NCBI GenBank assembly: GCA_000830255.1
Contig: JQIT01000007.1
Span: forward strand, 112,099 to 176,098
Length of the DNA: 64,000 nt
From: Sulfuricurvum sp. PC08-66
Lineage (GTDB): Bacteria > Campylobacterota > Campylobacteria > Campylobacterales > Sulfurimonadaceae
Reading direction: 5' to 3'
Shown piece by piece: positions 35,910-43,946 of this stretch (position 1 is the first letter of the stretch; each line of letters starts with the position of its first letter). A program made the translations under genes and the position numbers. A model generated the notes under the pieces. That model was not told the origin of the DNA. It saw only the letters and a list, made by a program, of their open reading frames with translations, and searched no databases.

Positions 35910-36589
35910 GCCAAGCACAAAAGGCGGTCTGTATTATCAGTGGTGGCATGGACTCAGCGCTTGCTGCCTATATGACAAAGGCGCAGGGGTATGAGATCAT
36001 TGCTTTGCATTTCAATTACGGTCAACGCACGCAAAAGAGAGAACTAGAGGCATTTCGCGCGGTATGCGATGCTCTTGGCGTGGTCAATCGCTATGAGATA
36101 GATACCGATTTTTTCAAAACCATTGGTGCTTCTGCACTCACAGACGCTACTATCGAGGTGCCTGTCGATGGCATAGGTGAGGGTGTGCCTATTACCTATG
36201 TGCCCTTTCGCAATGGAATTTTCCTCTCGATTGCTACAGCCATAGCCGAAAAAGAGGGCGCCTCGGCACTGGTGATTGGTGTGGTCGAGGAGGATAGCAG
36301 TGGTTATCCCGATTGTCGTGAAAACTACATCGATGCGATGCAAAAGGCGATAAACTTAGGTACCAAAGAGAGTACGCACCTAGAGATTTTGCGTCCGTTG
36401 GTGCATCTATCCAAGGCGCAAATCGTCGCCCAAGCACTCATCATGCAGGTACCGTTAGAGCTTACATGGAGCTGTTACCAAAAGAGCGATGTAGCGTGCG
36501 GGGTGTGCGACAGCTGTCGATTGCGATTACGTGGTTTCGCGATGGCAAATGCTATCGACCCTATACCTTATGAAAGGAGTCCACTATGA
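35906..36589 (+). CDS. queC: 7-cyano-7-deazaguanine synthase
   Basis: The 227-residue enzyme makes preQ0 in queuosine synthesis. The PP-loop [15 protein letters not shown] is at the N-terminus and the zinc site near the C-terminus ([21 protein letters not shown]) has four Cys. ATG at 35906 overlaps the lpxD stop; a longer frame from 35816 would lie inside lpxD. No queD or queE is in the window. Confidence 0.95.
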   Translation: MSQAQKAVCIISGGMDSALAAYMTKAQGYEIIALHFNYGQRTQKRELEAFRAVCDALGVVNRYEIDTDFFKTIGASALTDATIEVPVDGIGEGVPITYVPFRNGIFLSIATAIAEKEGASALVIGVVEEDSSGYPDCRENYIDAMQKAINLGTKESTHLEILRPLVHLSKAQIVAQALIMQVPLELTWSCYQKSDVACGVCDSCRLRLRGFAMANAIDPIPYERSPL

Positions 36590-36831
36590 CCATCGAAAGA
36601 ACCAAAAGTAGCCCACTCAATTACCAAGAACCCAGAGAGGTACGCAAAGAGGAGGGCAACAAAGAGGAGTCGAAAAAAGCGGAACTCTTGGCGCAACAAC
36701 GCAGCCAAGAACGTGAAGCACTTCAAAAGCAAACCGAAGCGACCCTCAAAGAGCTAGTCCAAAATGACGACAAAAGCCGTGAAGCCGCCAAAATTACAGG
36801 CATGGGACAAAATCTCAATCTCTTAGCGTGA
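36586..36831 (+). CDS. small Lys/Glu-rich coiled-coil protein, function unknown
   Basis: The 81-residue protein is highly charged and helical, with a likely coiled coil (about residues 18-65) rich in Glu, Lys, Gln and Ser. It ends in KITGMGQNLNLLA. It starts ATGA over the queC stop and is followed directly by the SNase-like gene, so it is translationally coupled on both sides. I recognise no family and see no signal or membrane segment. Confidence 0.7.
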   Translation: MTIERTKSSPLNYQEPREVRKEEGNKEESKKAELLAQQRSQEREALQKQTEATLKELVQNDDKSREAAKITGMGQNLNLLA

Positions 36832-37343
36832 TGCTCAAAACCTTTTTCGCGCTTCTATTGATAGCTCTACCCCTTTGGGCACTGCCCAAGGTGGTCTTGC
36901 TCAAAAGTGTGGGTGCCAATAACGTCATGCGTTTTTTGGATAAGAGCCAACCCTTTTATTGTTACACTGCCGCTATCAACACCCATGAAACCTTTCTCGA
37001 TTCCAATGCCACCTCACAAGCGTGTAAAACCCAAATGCACCTACAGCTGCGTCGCGACCCTATTATGCGTTACGCCTATGCCTATGCATTGCATGAAGAG
37101 ATTGCCTACACTCTCGAGGCATATGAGGGTAATAGCTGTTTTATGTGGCTCGATGGTGGGCGGACGTGGAGTGAGTATCTGCTAGAAAAGGGGTATGCGC
37201 TTTTGAAAAACAGTCACTCTGAGGCGTTTATCAAGACGACACTCTACGCCAAACTGCAACGCGCCCAAGAGCGTGCCAAATATGAGCATCGAGGTGTTTG
37301 GAGTGACGAAACGCTTGCAGAGTGTTTTAGGTGGTTGCCTTAG
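36831..37343 (+). CDS. secreted staphylococcal-nuclease-like protein
   Basis: The 170-residue protein has a signal peptide (MLKTFFALLLIALPLWA) and a compact OB-fold-like region. Its end follows the thermonuclease pattern: WSEYLLEKGYALLKN, a helix AKLQRAQERAKYEHRGVW and a short tail. The classic Arg/Glu catalytic residues near the first strands are not evident and Cys are abundant, so it may be non-catalytic. The ATG at 36831 overlaps the preceding TGA; a GTG at 36828 is an alternative. The end overlaps a convergent gene by 4 bp (TTAG). Confidence 0.65.
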   Translation: MLKTFFALLLIALPLWALPKVVLLKSVGANNVMRFLDKSQPFYCYTAAINTHETFLDSNATSQACKTQMHLQLRRDPIMRYAYAYALHEEIAYTLEAYEGNSCFMWLDGGRTWSEYLLEKGYALLKNSHSEAFIKTTLYAKLQRAQERAKYEHRGVWSDETLAECFRWLP

Positions 37344-37639
37344 TAGCTAGTGCGAGAGGTGAGGTATATCCAGTAATCGCGGTGGCTTTTGCCTTGGTTG
37401 AGAAACCAAAACTGTAGCACCGTGACGCGCCACAAGGTCATAACCATCTTGGCAAAAGGGATGAAGATAATGAAGTTTTGCCACAGTGGAGGTTTGGTAT
37501 TGCCTGTGAGTCGAATCATCTCATCGATACCGATATTTTCACTTAGGTATAGCCCAAAAAGGAAGGAAAATAGAAAATTGGCAATAATGCCAAAGCCAAT
37601 AGTAGTAAATAGGTCTGCACCCAGAAGTGTTTCGAACAT
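37340..37639 (-). CDS. small inner-membrane protein, function unknown
   Basis: The 99-residue protein has about two hydrophobic helices (residues 10-32 and 55-78) with a polar stretch IDEMIRLTGNTKPPLWQN between them and a basic Tyr-rich tail (HRDYWIYLTSRTSY). No family is recognised. It reads towards the SNase-like gene and shares its last 4 bp with it. Confidence 0.65.
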   Translation of the reverse strand: MFETLLGADLFTTIGFGIIANFLFSFLFGLYLSENIGIDEMIRLTGNTKPPLWQNFIIFIPFAKMVMTLWRVTVLQFWFLNQGKSHRDYWIYLTSRTSY

Positions 37640-37718
37640 CCTTGTTCCTTGTAGCGTTTTCTCTACGCCCTACATCGACACTTACAGTACAAAAGTTTAG
37701 CAAATAGAGGAGGATAGT

Positions 37719-38717
37719 GTGGAATTAGAGCAGTTGGTACACGATATGGATGCCAAGTCGTTGTTGGAAAATTTGCAACTGCTAATTGACCAGACGCACA
37801 TCATCGAAGCGCAGTACGATGGTCTACGCCAAACCTTCAATGACGTACTAGAGTCCCAATCCAACGCCTTATGGATATTCGATGACCAAGGAGCGCTCTA
37901 TTTGGAAAACTCCAAGGCGAAAAATTTGGTGGGGCTTTTGACCAAGGTGCGACTCGATAAGGCGCAGGAGTATGAAGTACTCTTTGAAAAGCGCAGTTTT
38001 TGGATAGCCATCAGCCACAAAGCGGACAAAATCATCGTCAGTGCCACCGACATCACCGAGCAAAAACGCAAAGAGTCTTTGGCGACGATGGGACAGATGG
38101 CGGCGCACCTTTCACACGAGATACGCAATCCCATAGGCTCTATTGCGCTTTTGACCTCTTCACTGCTCAAACGTATCGATGCGGTTAACAAACCTACCGT
38201 TTTTGAGATTCAAAAGGCGATTTTTCGTATCGAGCGCATCATCCAAGCGACCTTGATGTTTTCCAAAGGTATCGAAGCCAAAAAAAGCACCTTTGAACTA
38301 GCGCAACTCCAACAAGAGCTAGAGCGCGCCGTGGGCTACTACAGCTACTCCAAAGAGGTGCGGTTCGATTTTGCCTTCCCTGCCATAGCGTTGCAGGGCG
38401 ATTTTGAGCTGTTGCTCATGGTCTTTAGCAATTTCGTCTTCAACGCTATCGATGCTATCGAAGCGTGTGAGAGGGAAGAGGGGTGTGTGACGATTGGCTA
38501 TACAGATGAGGAGCTTTTTCATCGCTTTCATATCATCGATGATGGTGTCATGTTCGAAGATATATCGATGCTTTTTGAGGCGTTCAAAAGCACTAAAGAG
38601 CGCGGTAATGGTCTAGGACTTGTTCTCTCACGTGACATCATCGCCGCACACGAGGGCGCTATCGAGGTGCTCATCGAGGGTCAAAAAGGATTCGCGCTAC
38701 GACTGCCTAAAAGGTAA
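37719..38717 (+). CDS. flgS: flagellar sensor histidine kinase FlgS
   Basis: The 332-residue cytoplasmic kinase has a short PAS-like N-region (about 30-115), the H-box LATMGQMAAHLSHEIRNPIGS (His near 133) and an ATPase domain with NFVFNAIDAI, a short D-box and GNGLGLVLSRDI. This layout and wording match FlgS of Helicobacter and Campylobacter, which phosphorylates FlgR to switch on sigma-54 rod and hook genes. It begins with GTG after a GGAGGA ribosome-binding site. FlgR is not in the window. Its C-terminus overlaps a remnant gene on the other strand. Confidence 0.88.
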   Translation: MELEQLVHDMDAKSLLENLQLLIDQTHIIEAQYDGLRQTFNDVLESQSNALWIFDDQGALYLENSKAKNLVGLLTKVRLDKAQEYEVLFEKRSFWIAISHKADKIIVSATDITEQKRKESLATMGQMAAHLSHEIRNPIGSIALLTSSLLKRIDAVNKPTVFEIQKAIFRIERIIQATLMFSKGIEAKKSTFELAQLQQELERAVGYYSYSKEVRFDFAFPAIALQGDFELLLMVFSNFVFNAIDAIEACEREEGCVTIGYTDEELFHRFHIIDDGVMFEDISMLFEAFKSTKERGNGLGLVLSRDIIAAHEGAIEVLIEGQKGFALRLPKR

Positions 38718-38728
38718 TAGCGTAGCTA
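38704..38728. repeat. left copy of 25-bp imperfect direct repeat
   Basis: This stretch begins TGCCTAAAAGGTAAT, covers the flgS stop, and equals 39652-39676 at 23 of 25 positions in the same orientation. Both copies encode SYAITF-stop on the minus strand, and identity continues past that stop. The 948-bp spacing encloses an AT-rich foreign gene. Confidence 0.75.
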
Positions 38729-38870
38729 CTCTTTTCATCGACGATATATATAGCTGTAGAGAAGGTCATGTTGGAGGTCGTTTGTCCCTCTTCATCGATG
38801 GCGGCTAGTACGGCACCTGCTAAATGGGTATTGCCTGTGGTGGCTCTAACGTTTGCGCTCAGGTCTTTTT
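38707..38870 (-). pseudogene. 3' remnant of an outer-membrane-type gene
   Basis: On the minus strand 54 codons without a usable start end at TAG (38707-38709). A TAA closes the frame upstream. The peptide is beta-rich, with THLAGAVLAAIDEEGQ and AIYIVDEKSSYAITF, and ends in Phe like outer-membrane barrels. Base composition is closer to the flanking genes than to the AT-rich gene at 38846, which cuts into it. The last residues equal those of the barrel protein at 39655. It reads like the tail of a disrupted secreted or barrel gene. Confidence 0.45.
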
Positions 38871-39460
38871 CCTGTTAACTTTTCAATCGCTCGTGCTAAA
38901 TATTCAGAACGAAATCCATCAGTATACTCACGCATTTTATAATAAACTTTGATAAATCTTTTGTCATTTAGATAGGCTGTATACAGTGGAATTGTTGCAT
39001 CAAAACTGCTGTACCCCTTGTTGGGATCGATTCCTTTTTGAGCATTCAAAATTTGTAACAAGATTTGAACATTTTCTTCATATTCGATATGTTGATTTGC
39101 TTTTATAAATGCTAAATAAGCTTTTTCGTTTTCTCTTTTGACCTTTATCTTATGTGTTAATAAATAGTCCCTTAACACTTTACTCTTACTAAAACCAAAA
39201 ATAAGGACTTCATACCCAGATATGCCATCGTCCAATAGCTGAAGATTGTTTTTGATATTTTCATCATTATCATTGATCCATGAGATCATATAAGTATCAA
39301 ATGACTCACAATAGTCGAAGCCATCAACGATTTCGCTCTGCTTTCCTTCAATGTATGGAAAAGGTTTTGTTTCACTAAGTTCTGTAAGATAATCATTGAG
39401 ACATTCCTCTGCATGCATTAGATTATAAATCATCAATAAACTTAAAAAAAATTTCATCAT
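38846..39460 (-). CDS. AT-rich periplasmic protein, function unknown (likely acquired)
   Basis: The 204-residue product has a signal peptide (MMKFFLSLLMIYNLMHA) and a mainly helical, charged mature part with one Cys pair possibility (CLNDYL, YCESF). No family is recognised. Base composition is clearly AT-richer than the neighbours. It sits between a broken barrel-type tail and a hairpin repeat, flanked by direct repeats, all signs of insertion. An orphan immunity-type protein is one possibility, but no sequence feature proves it. Confidence 0.7.
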   Translation of the reverse strand: MMKFFLSLLMIYNLMHAEECLNDYLTELSETKPFPYIEGKQSEIVDGFDYCESFDTYMISWINDNDENIKNNLQLLDDGISGYEVLIFGFSKSKVLRDYLLTHKIKVKRENEKAYLAFIKANQHIEYEENVQILLQILNAQKGIDPNKGYSSFDATIPLYTAYLNDKRFIKVYYKMREYTDGFRSEYLARAIEKLTGKRPERKR

Positions 39461-39559
39461 TTTGCCTTTAAACTGAAGTCTGGTAATGGTAATTTGATTG
39501 CATATACCCCTGTATCATAATTCCCTCATTCCCAACGTCCCCATTGAAAATGATATAAA

Positions 39560-39619
39560 TGGAAGTGGGGTTTCAACCCCGCTCGTATATGCATTGCGAG
39601 GCTAAAGCCTCACTTCCCC
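39560..39619. repeat. nested hairpin repeat, REP-like
   Basis: An outer 7-bp stem (GGAAGTG with CACTTCC) encloses three smaller hairpins: GGGGT-TTCA-ACCCC, CTCG with CGAG around a palindromic ATATGCAT, and GAGGC-TAAA-GCCTC. The last hairpin recurs with compensatory changes at 51549-51562. It lies 3' of the barrel gene and 5' of the AT-rich gene. Confidence 0.65.
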
Positions 39620-39651
39620 AAAAATCAAAAAATTTTTTCGTATCGAGGGTG

Positions 39652-39676
39652 TGCCTAAAAGGTAATGGCATAGCTA
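39652..39676. repeat. right copy of 25-bp imperfect direct repeat
   Basis: Covers the last six codons and stop of the barrel gene at 39655. It equals 38704-38728 at 23 of 25 bases. Confidence 0.75.
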
Positions 39677-40788
39677 GCAAAAAGCACCATGGCACTCTCT
39701 CCAAACTCACTGCCATCCTCTCCAAAAGCGATAAAACCGCCTACGTTTAGCGTCGATTCGTCGCTGAGTGAGTAGCTTATCGAGGGTACGACCATACCGC
39801 TACCATCACCCAAATGTGTCATCACCATCACCATCGTGGTCAAAAGCGTCGTGGGGGCATACATCGCCATAGCGCTAGCGTAGTGACGGTTGGCGTGTCC
39901 AATGACATCACGAAAATATTGACGTTGTATCGCGGTGGTATAAGCTTTTATACTGCTGTCAGTTTGGTTGTAGAGGTACTCTCCTATGAGGCTAAGCCCA
40001 CTCTCGAAGGTGTAATCCGCTCCCAAAATCCCCTTGAAATAGGTGGTGTTCGTAGGGATATAGGTGAAAAATCCCCCTTCGCTTCGCATCTCGATGCCTG
40101 TGGAAAAGAGTTCACCCTCTGCTTCATAGCCTATGAGCGTGCGGTTGGCTTCAGCTACACCCAAGAGTGCGATATCACCGATACCAATATTGCCTTTGAG
40201 ACGAAGGGCATATTTGGTGGTGTTGCTCTCTTGTATCGATACGACACCTTCGATAAAAGCCGTAGGTGAGAGTGCGTAGGTGTAGTGCGCGCCAAGGACG
40301 GGTGCGCGAATGCCACTTTCAAGTGAGAGGGAGTTGAGGGGATTGAACATATCGGTAGGTGTCCATACCCGTCCCACCCCAAAAGGTACACGGATGAGTC
40401 CTGCATCTAGCGCATGTAGCGTATCCTCGTAGCGTAGCTGTGCGCGGTAGAGTTTGAGTCTGTCGTAGGCATCGTCGCCGAGTTTTATCGAGGTCTCAAA
40501 AGGAATATCAGGGGTATAGGTACGCAACGAATTGGAGAAATAGATTGTCGAAGGTGTCGTCGCCGCAAAAAGTTTGGGCGCGAGGATGGTGTCATTATCG
40601 ACCATGATTTGGGTCGAAAAGCCTTCGTGAGAGCTGTTGTGGGTGAAGCGCAGACGGTTGAAATTGTAGACATACCCTGTATCGTCGATGGTAGTCGATA
40701 GGGCGAAGTGGGTGTTGTCCACGACGAGTTCTTGCTCCCACGCCCATAGTGTGCCAAAAGTCAAAATCCAAAAAAGTAAAGTACGCAT
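39655..40788 (-). CDS. outer-membrane beta-barrel protein of the LolA/FtsX operon
   Basis: The 377-residue protein has a signal peptide (MRTLLFWILTFGTLWAW) and alternating strands throughout, for example STQIMVDNDTI, TYFKGILGADYTFES and SGLSLIGEYLYNQ. It ends SYAITF, a typical terminal Phe for barrel assembly. It resembles the porin-like class of operon-linked proteins found with ABC transporters; no named family is certain. The ATG has a TAAGGAG site and is 9 bp after the permease gene, so it is the last gene of the operon. It is the obvious outer-membrane partner. Confidence 0.8.
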   Translation of the reverse strand: MRTLLFWILTFGTLWAWEQELVVDNTHFALSTTIDDTGYVYNFNRLRFTHNSSHEGFSTQIMVDNDTILAPKLFAATTPSTIYFSNSLRTYTPDIPFETSIKLGDDAYDRLKLYRAQLRYEDTLHALDAGLIRVPFGVGRVWTPTDMFNPLNSLSLESGIRAPVLGAHYTYALSPTAFIEGVVSIQESNTTKYALRLKGNIGIGDIALLGVAEANRTLIGYEAEGELFSTGIEMRSEGGFFTYIPTNTTYFKGILGADYTFESGLSLIGEYLYNQTDSSIKAYTTAIQRQYFRDVIGHANRHYASAMAMYAPTTLLTTMVMVMTHLGDGSGMVVPSISYSLSDESTLNVGGFIAFGEDGSEFGESAMVLFASYAITF

Positions 40789-40797
40789 CGATGCTCC

Positions 40798-42012
40798 TTA
40801 GGTACTGCTCATCGCGGCTAGTGGTTTGAGTCGTGCAATTTGCCACAACGGCCATGCGACACTCACAAGTGAAAAGAGCACCACAAAAAAGGCGGCTTGA
40901 CCCAAAATCGCCCACGAAAAGTGCGTCACGAAAACCAAATCCATAAACCCAATCGAATTGGCATAATCGGTCGCAAACCCAAAGGAGATAGGATAGGCAC
41001 GAATGAGTAGTATCAATCCTATGGCAATGACGCCCCCAATGAGGATACTCAATCCCACGACGATGAAGCGCTCGATGAAGACCATCCCTACGATTTGTAA
41101 CGGTGTAGTACCCAGCGCACGCATCATCCCAAGTTCACGGTGACGTGTATAGAGTGTCAAGAAGACGAAAATAGTAATGACCGAAAAGATGACCGCGATG
41201 ATAAACGCGATGAGAAGCTCTCGAGAGACCTTGATAAGCAGCATTGCATCGACCATGCTTTTTTGGTGTACCTCCCACGAGAGCGTTTCGTAGGGTTTGG
41301 CATGCGTGGAGAGCGACTCTGCGACCTTGGCACTTCGATAGATATCGAGGGGTTTAGCGATGATATGGGTCGCTTGGTCGTGTGCCAAAAGGACGCCATC
41401 GAGGGTTGTTTTGGAGGTGAGTGCCATATAGCTGTCGTATCCCACTACACCTGTAGCAAAAATCCCAACGATATGCAGTGTGTGTGCCGCAAAGCCACCG
41501 TCGATATCTGCACCCACGATATCGACACGCTCACCTAGCTTCACACCCAATTTTTGTGCCATGGTCGCGCCCAATACAAGCGCGTCTTGGTCACTCTCCT
41601 CTAGCCATCGACCCTCTCGAATTTGACGGTGCAGGGTGGTCATGGCGCGTTCACGGTCAGGCTCTACGCCTATGAGAATGGCACCCAATGCATTGGCAGG
41701 ACCTGAGAAGAGAAAGGGTGCCTCGATACGCGTGGTAATGAGCGCTAAATTCTCCTTGGGGAGTGCATCGATGAGTGCACTGACATGGTCGATACGGTAC
41801 TCTAGCGAAGGATTCTCCGCGTAGCGAGGCTCTTTGATTTGGATATAGCCTGGCATGAGATTGACCGTGTCGTGGTACTGCTTGTCAAAGGTACCTGTGA
41901 TGAGTGAAATAAAGAGGCTCAAAATCACCATACTCCATACGGTGAGTGCCATAGTGATTTTGGTGCGTCCACGGGTGCGCCAGACATTTCGCCACGCCAT
42001 GATAAAGAGCAT
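40798..42012 (-). CDS. FtsX/LolC-E-type ABC permease (copy 4)
   Basis: The 404-residue inner-membrane permease has helix 1 (about 20-42), a large periplasmic domain (about 45-265) and three C-terminal helices. The cytoplasmic coupling motif is RELGMMRALGTTPLQIVGMVFIER. It is paralogous to the permeases at 43947 and 45184 (shared FDK/SF..YHDT..L.PGYIQ stretch and IEDW-like/VMRALGT segments). The start overlaps the ATPase stop as TAATG, coupling ATPase and permease. Transport of lipoproteins or lipids is inferred. Confidence 0.88.
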   Translation of the reverse strand: MLFIMAWRNVWRTRGRTKITMALTVWSMVILSLFISLITGTFDKQYHDTVNLMPGYIQIKEPRYAENPSLEYRIDHVSALIDALPKENLALITTRIEAPFLFSGPANALGAILIGVEPDRERAMTTLHRQIREGRWLEESDQDALVLGATMAQKLGVKLGERVDIVGADIDGGFAAHTLHIVGIFATGVVGYDSYMALTSKTTLDGVLLAHDQATHIIAKPLDIYRSAKVAESLSTHAKPYETLSWEVHQKSMVDAMLLIKVSRELLIAFIIAVIFSVITIFVFLTLYTRHRELGMMRALGTTPLQIVGMVFIERFIVVGLSILIGGVIAIGLILLIRAYPISFGFATDYANSIGFMDLVFVTHFSWAILGQAAFFVVLFSLVSVAWPLWQIARLKPLAAMSST

Positions 42013-42701
42013 TAGCTATGTCGCTCGTTGGAGGCGATGGCGCCATCTTTGAGTTTGACGGAGCGTTTGGCTTTGCCAATGACCATAGGGTCGTGTGAAG
42101 AGAAGATAATGGTAATCTTCTCCTCTTCGTTGAGGCGCGCCATCATGTTCATCAAATCTTCGGCGGTTTTGGAGTCGAGATTAGCCGTAGGCTCATCTGC
42201 CAAAATAAGCTTGGGTTTGCTAGCTACCGCACGTGCGACGGCGACACGCTGTTGTTGACCGCCACTCATTTGGTCAGGGCGCTTGTCTAGGAGGGCATCG
42301 ATACCCAAGGTTTGCGCCACTTCAAGTACACGTGCATGACGAGCGGCTTTGTCGATGCCTTGGAGTGCCATGACATACTCGATATTCTCAAAAGCGGTGA
42401 GTACCGAGATGAGGTTATAGGCTTGGAAGACAAACCCAATATCGTGCAGACGCGCTTTGGAGAGTTGCGCTTCGCTGAGACTCGTTAGCTCAACGCTATC
42501 GAGCGTAATAGTACCTTGCGTGACATTATCCAGACCGCCTATCATGTTAAGGAGTGTCGTTTTGCCCGAACCCGAAGGACCTGAAAGCACCACGAACTCT
42601 CCCTCATCGATAGAGAGCGATATGTTTTTGAGACCATAGGTCTCGATAGCGGTTTTCGCACCGTAAATTTTGTCGACGTTAGTTATCTCTAAAAATGCCA
42701 T
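42012..42701 (-). CDS. lolD: LolD/MacB-type ABC transporter ATPase
   Basis: The 229-residue ATPase has Walker A LSGPSGSGKTTLLNMIGGLD (about 37), Q-loop FVFQAYNLI, ABC signature QMSGGQQQRVAVARAVAS (about 140), Walker B KLILADEPTANLDS and H-loop FSSHDP. The MISGGL-NMIGGLD and LISVLTAFENI wording is typical of LolD. It is the only ATPase in the operon, serving four permease genes. TAATG overlap links it to the following permease. Confidence 0.92.
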   Translation of the reverse strand: MAFLEITNVDKIYGAKTAIETYGLKNISLSIDEGEFVVLSGPSGSGKTTLLNMIGGLDNVTQGTITLDSVELTSLSEAQLSKARLHDIGFVFQAYNLISVLTAFENIEYVMALQGIDKAARHARVLEVAQTLGIDALLDKRPDQMSGGQQQRVAVARAVASKPKLILADEPTANLDSKTAEDLMNMMARLNEEEKITIIFSSHDPMVIGKAKRSVKLKDGAIASNERHS

Positions 42702-42710
42702 GTTTGCTCC

Positions 42711-43934
42711 TTATGCATTGACTGCTTGAATGGGGTTGAGTTTTTGTAGTACACGAATAGGCCAGAGTGCCGCAAAGAAGGTAGCCAAAACCACCGCGAC
42801 CCCTGCATAGATGAAGTAGCTTATGTGAAATTCACTGCGTATGATGGCATCCATGCCAAACATCGCCATCGCGTCAGAGAAGTTCGAGAGGTCGATACCC
42901 ACGGTGGTGAAATAATAAAGCAGTGCTCCACCCAAAAGCGAACCAAAAAAGAGACCGATAAGTCCCAAGAAAACGGACTCTGCGATGATTTGCCAGCGTA
43001 CACGATTGAAAGTGCTACCGATGGCAAGCATAATGCCAAACTCACGCACGCGCTCTAGTACCGAGACCAATATCACCCCAAAAATTCCCAGTGCCGCGAT
43101 GATGAAGACCAGACCGTAGCTGATAGCGGAAAAGGCGACTTGCATCTGTTCGATTTGGTCGAACATAATAAAGAGTTTCGTCCAGTGCCCCACCATTACA
43201 TTGTGCGAAGAGAGCTTCTCTTGCAGGGTGGCTACGAGGGGTTCTTGGTTGGCACGTGTATCGACCATGATAGCGATTTGGGTGCTTTGGTCGCCTAGTC
43301 CTAGAAGCGTGCGCAACGCACCCTTGTCCATGATGACACCGCTTTTGTCTATTTCGATGTTGTTGGTGCGCACAATTCCCATCACTTTGAGGTTGAGACC
43401 GTTTATCTCTTTGTGCATATCTTGAGCGGTGATGATGATTTTTTTGCCCACGGTGACCTTGAGCTTTTCGGCTAAATCAGCACCGATGATGGCTCCACGC
43501 GCCTTGGTGCCGAAGCTATACTCACCCTCGATGAGATAGTTTTGCAAATTGGCGTGTCGGTTCTCCTCTTCGAGCGATGTGCCCAAGAGGACGGTACCTT
43601 GCGAGTGTTTGGCAGTAGCGACAAGTCCTTCACCGCGTACACGGTCGATGACGCTGGTCACGTGCGGTTGTGCTTTGATAATATCGATGAGCGTTTGAGG
43701 CGCGTCGATTTGCTCTGCGAGCGCTTTGTTGGTGCGATAATCAGGGTGATAGATACTCACATGCCCTGTATCACTGCGTAGGGAGTTGTCTATCATTTGG
43801 TTGAGCATGCCTTGGAAGATGCCTTGGATGAGGATGAGTCCTGTGATGCTCATGGTCACCATCATGATGACCAATACCGAGCGCGAAACACGCCGCCAGA
43901 GATTCAGAAATGCGATACGAAAGAGTAGTGCCAT
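42711..43934 (-). CDS. FtsX/LolC-E-type ABC permease (copy 3, divergent)
   Basis: The 407-residue permease has helix 1 (about 18-42), a periplasmic domain to about 270, and three C-terminal helices. The coupling region reads REFGIMLAIGSTFNRVRWQIIAESV. It is less similar to the other three copies and resembles LolC/LolE of standard systems more (ISIYHPDYRTN, GIVRTNNIEIDKSGVIMD). It lies 9 bp upstream of the ATPase gene. It may be the partner that defines the canonical heterodimer. Confidence 0.88.
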   Translation of the reverse strand: MALLFRIAFLNLWRRVSRSVLVIMMVTMSITGLILIQGIFQGMLNQMIDNSLRSDTGHVSIYHPDYRTNKALAEQIDAPQTLIDIIKAQPHVTSVIDRVRGEGLVATAKHSQGTVLLGTSLEEENRHANLQNYLIEGEYSFGTKARGAIIGADLAEKLKVTVGKKIIITAQDMHKEINGLNLKVMGIVRTNNIEIDKSGVIMDKGALRTLLGLGDQSTQIAIMVDTRANQEPLVATLQEKLSSHNVMVGHWTKLFIMFDQIEQMQVAFSAISYGLVFIIAALGIFGVILVSVLERVREFGIMLAIGSTFNRVRWQIIAESVFLGLIGLFFGSLLGGALLYYFTTVGIDLSNFSDAMAMFGMDAIIRSEFHISYFIYAGVAVVLATFFAALWPIRVLQKLNPIQAVNA

Positions 43935-43946
43935 GTGTTGCTCCTT

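Noticed and set aside
38707..38870. Reading the remnant tail as part of a contact-dependent-inhibition (CdiA/FHA-like) toxin
   Set aside because: The wording THLAGAVLAAIDEEG has a faint resemblance to hemagglutinin repeats, but the terminal Phe and short length fit an outer-membrane barrel tail better; evidence is too thin to claim it.
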